DNA of 64,000 bases. Origin: Brenneria corticis. Lineage in GTDB: Bacteria > Pseudomonadota > Gammaproteobacteria > Enterobacterales > Enterobacteriaceae. The first letter of the stretch is position 1. Every line of letters starts with the position of its first letter. This document shows positions 58,889-64,000 of this stretch, piece after piece. The stretch spans positions 1-64,000 of the forward strand of contig NZ_KZ819093.1 in assembly GCF_003115855.1 (NCBI RefSeq), given 5' to 3'. The notes beneath the pieces are model-generated. The model was given only the letters and a program-made list of their open reading frames with translations. It was not told the origin of the DNA and ran no database searches. Position numbers and translations under genes: made by a program.

Positions 58889-60411
58889 ACGGTCGTAATC
58901 TGGGCGTGCTGTTTACCGAACGCCGCGACGGCGAGCAGCCCGCGCTGATTGCGCCGCGCGCCGGGCAGCCTGCGCAGGCGCTCAGCTACGCCCGGCTCGA
59001 CGCGCAGGCCAACGCCATCGGACGCGCCCTGCTGGCGCGCGGATTTCCCCCCGGCAGCAAGGTCGCCATTCTGGCGCTCAACTCGACGCAGTACGTCGCC
59101 GCGCTGCTGGGGATCCTGCGCGCCGGGCTGGTGGCGGTGCCCATCAATATCAAACTGCCGGTCGCCGCCATCGAGCATATTTTGCAGGACAGCGGCGCCC
59201 TCTTTCTTTTTGGCGACGACGCGCAGCTGGCGCGCCTCGCCAACCCGCCGCCGCATATCCCTTTTGACGACGACGCCCTGACGGCATTTAGCGACCCCGG
59301 CCCGCTGACGCCCTGGCCGGCCGGCCCGGAGGACGTGGCGCTGCTGCTGTATACCTCCGGCTCCAGCGGCGTGCCCAAAGGGGTCAAACTGAGCCACCAC
59401 AGCCATCTGTGGGTGATAGAGACGCGTCTGGCGGCGCGCGAACTGCATGATGAACGGGTGCTTATCGCCGCCCCGTTTTACCATATGAACGCGCTGGCGC
59501 TGATCCTGCTGGCGCTGGCAAGCCGCGTCACCGCAGTGATCCTGCCGCAGTTCAGCGCCGCGGACTATATTCGCGCCATTCACGACCATCGCTGTAGCTG
59601 GCTGACGGCGGTGCCGCCGATGATCGCCATGATGCTGCGGGAAAAAGCCCTGCTGGCGCAAAGCGATCTATCCTGCGTGCGGGCGGTGCGCATGGGGTCG
59701 GCGCCGGTGAGCGCCAGCCTGATAAGCCAGATCCGCAAGCTGTTGCCGCAGGCGCGGATTATCAACGCCTACGGCACCACCGAGGGCGGGCCGGTGGTGT
59801 TCGGTGCGCATCCGCAAGGGCGCCCGCTGCCGCCGCTGGCCGCCGGCTACCCGCATCCGCAGGTTGAACTGCGGCTGCGCGGCGAAGACGGACGGCTTTC
59901 CCGCCGCGGCGTGCTGGAGCTGAAAAGCCCGGCGCTGATGCTCGGCTACCACCAGCGGCCGGATATCGCCCCCTTCACCCCGGACGGCTATTACATTACC
60001 GGCGACGTGTTCCGCCAGGACGATGAAGGGTTCTACACCTTTATCGGCCGCCATGACGATATGTTCGTCTGCGGCGGGGAAAATATCTATCCGAGCGAAG
60101 TGGAGCAGCTGCTGGAACGCCACCCGGCGGTGCAGCAGGCCTGCGTGGTGCCGGTCGCCGACGAGATTAAAGGCCATAAACCCGCGGCCTGGGTGGTGCT
60201 GCGCCCCGGCAAACAGGTCGGCGTGGAGGAGCTTAAAGCCTTTACGCTGCGCGAGGGCGCGGCCTATCTGCATCCGCGCCATATCTGGCTGCTCGAGCGT
60301 TTTCCGCTGGCCGGCACCAACAAAATCGATCGCCAAGCGCTGAAACAGGAAGCCGCCCGGCGGATAGCGCCCGCCGGCCTGAGCGGCACGGGAGAACAGC
60401 CTGAGCGTTAA
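58885..60411 (+). CDS. AMP-forming acyl/aryl-CoA ligase
   Basis: The 508-residue protein belongs to the ANL adenylating enzymes. Motifs are LLLYTSGSSGVPKGVKLSHHS (A3, about residue 155), AYGTTEGGPV (A5), YYITGDVFRQDDEGFYTFIGR (A7-A8), ENIYPSEVEQLLE and the catalytic lysine in GTNKIDRQAL. It activates a carboxylic acid to its CoA thioester. As the last gene of the operon it would trap the imported acid. The substrate is unknown; the length fits medium-chain or aromatic acid ligases. Confidence 0.9.
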   Translation: MNGRNLGVLFTERRDGEQPALIAPRAGQPAQALSYARLDAQANAIGRALLARGFPPGSKVAILALNSTQYVAALLGILRAGLVAVPINIKLPVAAIEHILQDSGALFLFGDDAQLARLANPPPHIPFDDDALTAFSDPGPLTPWPAGPEDVALLLYTSGSSGVPKGVKLSHHSHLWVIETRLAARELHDERVLIAAPFYHMNALALILLALASRVTAVILPQFSAADYIRAIHDHRCSWLTAVPPMIAMMLREKALLAQSDLSCVRAVRMGSAPVSASLISQIRKLLPQARIINAYGTTEGGPVVFGAHPQGRPLPPLAAGYPHPQVELRLRGEDGRLSRRGVLELKSPALMLGYHQRPDIAPFTPDGYYITGDVFRQDDEGFYTFIGRHDDMFVCGGENIYPSEVEQLLERHPAVQQACVVPVADEIKGHKPAAWVVLRPGKQVGVEELKAFTLREGAAYLHPRHIWLLERFPLAGTNKIDRQALKQEAARRIAPAGLSGTGEQPER

Positions 60412-60429
60412 CCGGCATAATCCTTACCA

Positions 60430-60600
60430 GATTGCTGGCAAACACACCGAAATAGTCATCCCCGAATACCGCCAGCAATCATCCCCGCGGCAGTCACCTC
60501 CGTCATCCCCGCGGCAGTAGGCAGGGATCTACTTCCGCTGGCGGCTCGGTGTTGCTGAGATGCCTCCTCGCGAAAGCGGGGATCTGCGGGCATGACGAAG
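60430..60600. repeat. Intergenic repeat cluster
   Basis: GATTGCTGGC (60430-60439) pairs perfectly with GCCAGCAATC (60471-60480). TCATCCCCGCGGCAGT occurs twice (60479-60494 and 60503-60518), 24 bases apart, and a partial third copy TCATCCCCG lies at 60456. Further on, CTCGCGAAAGCGGGGAT resembles the other end of a common enterobacterial palindrome ending GCATGACG (60590-60597). This looks like an eroded REP/MITE cluster. It holds no gene. Confidence 0.6.
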
Positions 60601-60601
60601 G

Positions 60602-61042
60602 TCAGAGGGCAGACTCCCGCAGCCAGGGCGTATGGGTCACGCCGACCAGCATCCCCTCGGGACTAAGGAAACGCGTAACCTGCTGCCCCCAGGGTTCCAG
60701 CCGGTTATCCACCAGCAACGCATACCCCTGCCTTTTAAGCGCCTGCGTTGCCTGCTCCATATCGGCAACGTCAAACTCCAGCCAGCTCTGTGGCACAGGC
60801 AGTTCCGACGGCCACCGATCCTGCCCAAAGCAGGATTGGCTGGCCTGCTCCAGCGGCCATAACGAAAAATGTTTCACGCCGTCCAGCTTATCCGTGGTCA
60901 AATAATCGCTATTGCCCTCCAGCGGCTTTAACGGCAGGCCCAGCGTGTCAACGTAGAGCCTATAGCTGGCCGGAGCTGATTTTACGATGGGGCCAAAACC
61001 CGCAACAAACAAGACATCTACACCCGGTATAGCAACATCCAT
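60602..61042 (-). CDS. VOC-family protein
   Basis: The 146-residue protein is a single VOC module: VDVLFVAGFGPIVKSAPASYRLYVDTLGLPL at the start, LEFDVADMEQATQALKRQGYALL in the middle and RFLSPEGMLVGVTHTPW at the end, which carries the metal-ligand position in this fold. Members include glyoxalases and resistance proteins. It lies downstream of uvrB on the same strand with a 36-base gap. Function is unknown. Confidence 0.75.
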   Translation of the reverse strand: MDVAIPGVDVLFVAGFGPIVKSAPASYRLYVDTLGLPLKPLEGNSDYLTTDKLDGVKHFSLWPLEQASQSCFGQDRWPSELPVPQSWLEFDVADMEQATQALKRQGYALLVDNRLEPWGQQVTRFLSPEGMLVGVTHTPWLRESAL

Positions 61043-61078
61043 AACGATCCCTCAAAACGTTTCTGCTCGCATCATCCG

Positions 61079-63088
61079 TCAGGACAACGCAATAAACTGC
61101 GCGCGCAGCGCCTGTACCTGATCGCGCAGACCGGCCGCTTCTTCAAACTCCAGATTCTGCGCGTGGGTCATCATCCTGCTTTCCAGCTCGCGGATTTTCT
61201 GCTCCAGCGCTTTCGGCGTCAGCGCCAGATAGTCGGCCGCCGGCTCCGCGGCTTTCTTGCCGCGCCCTTTGCCTCTGTTGCTCGGCTGCCCCAGTTGCAG
61301 GATATCGGCGATTTTCTTGTTCAGCCCCTGCGGCACAATGCCGTGTTCCAGGTTGTACGCCTGCTGTTTCTCACGGCGGCGCTCGGTTTCGCTAATCGCC
61401 CGCGCCATCGAGGGGGTAATTCTGTCGCCATACAGAATGGCCTTGCCGTTCAGGTTACGCGCCGCGCGGCCGATGGTCTGAATCAACGAGCGCTCGGAAC
61501 GCAGGAAGCCTTCCTTGTCGGCGTCGAGGATAGCCACCAGCGACACTTCCGGCATATCCAGCCCCTCCCGCAGCAGGTTGATGCCCACCAGCACATCGAA
61601 TTCGCCCAGCCGCAGATCGCGGATAATTTCCACCCGTTCGACGGTATCGATATCCGAGTGCAGGTAGCGCACCCGCTCGCCGTGTTCTTCCAGATATTCG
61701 GTTAAATCTTCCGCCATGCGCTTGGTCAGCGTGGTGACCAGCACCCGCTCGTTCACCGCGGCGCGCAGACGGATTTCCGATAGCAGATCGTCCACCTGGG
61801 TGGCCACCGGCCGCACCTCCAGCACCGGATCCAGCAGGCCGGTGGGACGCACCACCTGATCGATCACTTCGCCGCCGGATTTTTCCAGCTCATAGTTGCC
61901 CGGCGTCGCCGACACGTAAATGGTCTGCGGCGCCAGCGCCTCGAACTCCTCAAACTTCATCGGCCGGTTGTCCAGCGCCGACGGCAGGCGGAAGCCGTAC
62001 TCCACCAGGGTTTCTTTACGCGCCCGGTCGCCGCGGTACATGCCGCCTATCTGCGGAATGGTGACGTGCGATTCGTCGACCACCAGCAGCCCGTCGGCCG
62101 GCAGGTAGTCGAACAGGGTCGGCGGCGGCTCGCCGGGGCCGCGCCCGGACAGATAGCGCGAATAGTTTTCGATGCCGGAGCAGTAGCCCAGCTCGTTCAT
62201 CATTTCCAGATCGAACTGGGTGCGCTGGCTCAGCCGCTGCTCTTCCACCAGCTTATCGTTCGCCAGCAGTATCCTGCGGCGTTCGGCCAGCTCCACCTTG
62301 ATATCTTCCATCGCCTGCAAAATACGCTCGCGCGGCGTCACATAGTGCGTTTTCGGATAAATGGTATAACGCGGCACGACGTGCAGAATCTGCCCGGTCA
62401 GCGGGTCAAACAGCGACAGCCGCTCCACTTCTTCATCAAACAGCTCGACGCGCAGGGCCACCTCGTCCGATTCGGCGGGAAAAATATCGATCACCTCGCC
62501 GCGCACGCGGAAGGTGCCGCGCTGAAACGCCTGATCGTTACGGGCATACTGCAATTCCGCCAGGCGCCGTAAAATCGCCCGCTGGTCGATAATCATCCCC
62601 TGCGTCAGATGCAGCATCATTTTCAGATACAGGTCGGGATCCCCCAGGCCGTAAATCGCCGACACCGACGCCACCACCACCACATCCCGCCGCTCCAGCA
62701 TCGCCTTGGTGGCCGAGAGCCGCATCTGTTCGATATGTTCGTTGACCGACGCATCCTTCTCGATAAAGGTATCGGAACTCGGCACGTAGGCTTCCGGCTG
62801 ATAGTAGTCGTAATAAGAGACGAAATACTCCACCGCGTTATCCGGGAAAAAAGCTTTCATTTCCCCGTAAAGCTGGGCGGCCAGCGTTTTATTGGGCGCC
62901 AGCACCATAGTGGGACGGTTCAGGTCGGCGATCACATTGGCGATGGTAAAGGTTTTGCCCGAACCGGTTACCCCCAGCAACGTCTGATGCGCCAGCCCAT
63001 CCTCCAATCCTTCCTTTAAACGACGAATGGCTTCCGGCTGATCCCCCGCCGGCTTAAATTCGGAATTCAGTTTGAATGCTTTACTCAT
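61079..63088 (-). CDS. uvrB: Excinuclease ABC subunit B
   Basis: UvrB is the damage-checking helicase of nucleotide excision repair. The 669-residue protein is close to E. coli UvrB (673). Walker A GVTGSGKTFT (about residue 40), the beta-hairpin (VSYYDYYQPEAYVPSSDTFIEKD), VDESHVTIPQ and QTIGRAARN motifs are clear. The C-terminal UVR domain (LESRMMTHAQNLEFEEAAGLRDQV) contacts UvrC. A LexA box lies about 117 bases upstream and a DnaA box pair about 440. Confidence 0.97.
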   Translation of the reverse strand: MSKAFKLNSEFKPAGDQPEAIRRLKEGLEDGLAHQTLLGVTGSGKTFTIANVIADLNRPTMVLAPNKTLAAQLYGEMKAFFPDNAVEYFVSYYDYYQPEAYVPSSDTFIEKDASVNEHIEQMRLSATKAMLERRDVVVVASVSAIYGLGDPDLYLKMMLHLTQGMIIDQRAILRRLAELQYARNDQAFQRGTFRVRGEVIDIFPAESDEVALRVELFDEEVERLSLFDPLTGQILHVVPRYTIYPKTHYVTPRERILQAMEDIKVELAERRRILLANDKLVEEQRLSQRTQFDLEMMNELGYCSGIENYSRYLSGRGPGEPPPTLFDYLPADGLLVVDESHVTIPQIGGMYRGDRARKETLVEYGFRLPSALDNRPMKFEEFEALAPQTIYVSATPGNYELEKSGGEVIDQVVRPTGLLDPVLEVRPVATQVDDLLSEIRLRAAVNERVLVTTLTKRMAEDLTEYLEEHGERVRYLHSDIDTVERVEIIRDLRLGEFDVLVGINLLREGLDMPEVSLVAILDADKEGFLRSERSLIQTIGRAARNLNGKAILYGDRITPSMARAISETERRREKQQAYNLEHGIVPQGLNKKIADILQLGQPSNRGKGRGKKAAEPAADYLALTPKALEQKIRELESRMMTHAQNLEFEEAAGLRDQVQALRAQFIALS

Positions 63089-63204
63089 AGTCGAATACGT
63101 TACTCATGAATGGGCTATCGGATAACACGCGAATGGAACTGAACGGCCGTTATTGACCCTTAAGTTATTATGGGAAGCAATCGCGGACTTTACCACCGCC
63201 ATGA

Positions 63205-63224
63205 TACTGGATATAAAAACAGCA
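63205..63224. promoter_or_regulatory. LexA (SOS) box of uvrB
   Basis: TACTGGATATAAAAACAGCA fits CTG-N10-CAG exactly, with AT-rich centre and the outer TA and GCA close to consensus. It lies 117 bases before uvrB, which is an SOS gene in E. coli with its box in a comparable place. Confidence 0.85.
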
Positions 63225-63525
63225 TCAAGAAAATTATCGCCCGGCTGAATGATTAATCAGCGCATGGATTCGCTAGCATAACGGCTGCCGATCCACCAGA
63301 AAAAGTTAGCTACTTTTTATCCCCAAAACGGATAATTTTCGTAACCTGCCGCCAGCGCCAGATTACTAATTTATGTCAGCGGGCGCCAAGCGTAATCAAG
63401 GCACTTGATTTTAAATAACATAATGATTTTCGTAGGATTTAAAAAAAAGCAGAGAATAACGTCAACCCGACGGAAACCCGCGTCAGCTCTCGTCTGGCAT
63501 GGTTTTCCTAACGCTCATGCACACA

Positions 63526-63550
63526 GTTATCCACAGAAATAGTGGATAAC
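63526..63550. promoter_or_regulatory. Inverted pair of DnaA boxes
   Basis: TTATCCACA (63527-63535) is a consensus DnaA box, and AGTGGATAA (63541-63549) is an inverted box with one mismatch. Together they form a perfect 9-bp dyad, GTTATCCAC/GTGGATAAC. The E. coli uvrB upstream region also contains DnaA boxes. The rest of the 63089-63826 gap is AT-rich and holds only small palindromes such as AATCAAG-GCA-CTTGATT (63394-63410); no gene is seen. Confidence 0.7.
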
Positions 63551-63826
63551 TCCCACAACCCCGCACCCGCTCTGTGTTACAGAAATACTACCTTCATCAA
63601 ATATCATCGCCGACACGGATTTTTTTCACCCCTTTTCTGCGATTTATCTCATAAGTATTAGACTGAAAAATGCTAAAAACGGAACGCGGATTCCAGAAAC
63701 GCATTCAGCGATGGCAAGGGCTAAGGGGGAAAATCAAGATATTTTTTCTATTGATTGATGAATAAATACCAGGCTAATTATCAATCCGGGGATAAAGCCG
63801 GGTATTTATTATCGGCAGGTGAAACG

Positions 63827-64000
63827 TCAGCCCAGCCGCGACAGGTCGATATACCGCCCCAGATTCTGCAACTGCGGCAGCGCCAGATGCGGGATTTCGC
63901 CCAGCATCGGGGCGGGCAGGCGCTGCTGCAAACCGAGCAGATATTCCCGATGGCGCTTTCCCGGCGCTTCAACGTCGTTGGCGATCCAGCCGCCAAGCGT
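63827..64000 (-). CDS. bioD: Dethiobiotin synthetase, C-terminal end
   Basis: The last 57 codons of a minus-strand gene end at a TGA at 63827-63829. TLGGWIANDVEAPGKRHREY and LPAPMLGEIPHL match the C-terminal part of BioD, which makes dethiobiotin in biotin synthesis. bioD precedes uvrB in E. coli too. The gene runs off the right edge of the window. Confidence 0.92.
   Translation of the reverse strand, partial: TLGGWIANDVEAPGKRHREYLLGLQQRLPAPMLGEIPHLALPQLQNLGRYIDLSRLG

Noticed and set aside
60455..60518. CRISPR array
   Set aside because: Two full copies and one partial copy of a 16-base sequence with unequal spacing and a palindromic surround fit a REP/MITE cluster, not a CRISPR array.

Overview
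The window looks like a chromosomal segment of an enterobacterium in the order Enterobacterales. The backbone follows the Escherichia coli 17-minute region: glnHPQ, ybiB, clsB-ybhP, dinG, rhlE, cecR-ybhGFSR, ybhL, moaABCDE, yvcK (ybhK), uvrB and bioD, with familiar lengths and gene overlaps. The accessory genes placed between these blocks (a PipR/OryR-type LuxR solo with a peptide importer and proline iminopeptidase, pbpG, periplasmic flavoprotein reductases, bglX, class IV adenylate cyclase) suggest a plant-associated Pectobacteriaceae member (Brenneria, Dickeya or Pectobacterium like). That taxonomic placement is inference from gene content only.

Layout. 1-418: terminators, two interleaved inverted repeats and a promoter with overlapping operator dyads. 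419-3457: a visibly AT-richer insert with an XRE-cupin-methyltransferase fusion coupled to azlC-azlD, followed by a decayed minus-strand reading frame. 3895-6043: glutamine importer glnHPQ. 6193-13559 (minus): dinG, ybhP, clsB, a ybhN relic, ybiB and an M3 peptidase. 13693-22664: small units (AraC plus LysE exporter, a 35-residue membrane peptide, idi, bglX, GST, pbpG, membrane protein, LysE/LysR pair). 22725-30187: a peptide ABC importer operon led by a 73-codon gene, divergent from a LuxR solo, then a proline iminopeptidase-like hydrolase; two matching 20-bp boxes tie the halves together. 30261-33775: two tandem periplasmic fumarate-reductase-type flavoproteins plus an FMN carrier protein. 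34140-40238: cyaB, an unknown gene with mmuM, dusC, queH, and an AraC/EamA pair. 40277-53109: rhlE, cecR-ybhGFSR, an orphan antitoxin, ybhL, a MITE-like repeat, moaEDCBA with its Moco riboswitch, and yvcK. 53334-60411: an eight-gene GntR-controlled operon (ABC importer, MDR oxidoreductase, thioesterase, VOC protein, acyl-CoA ligase) inserted between yvcK and uvrB. 60602-64000: a VOC protein, SOS-controlled uvrB and the 3' end of bioD.

The strongest candidates for something new are the LuxR-solo/peptide-import/peptidase locus with its 73-codon leader gene, the XRE-cupin-methyltransferase regulator fused to azlCD, and the GntR catabolic operon. All calls were made by reading the sequence; no database search or folding program was run. 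Identity estimates are by eye.
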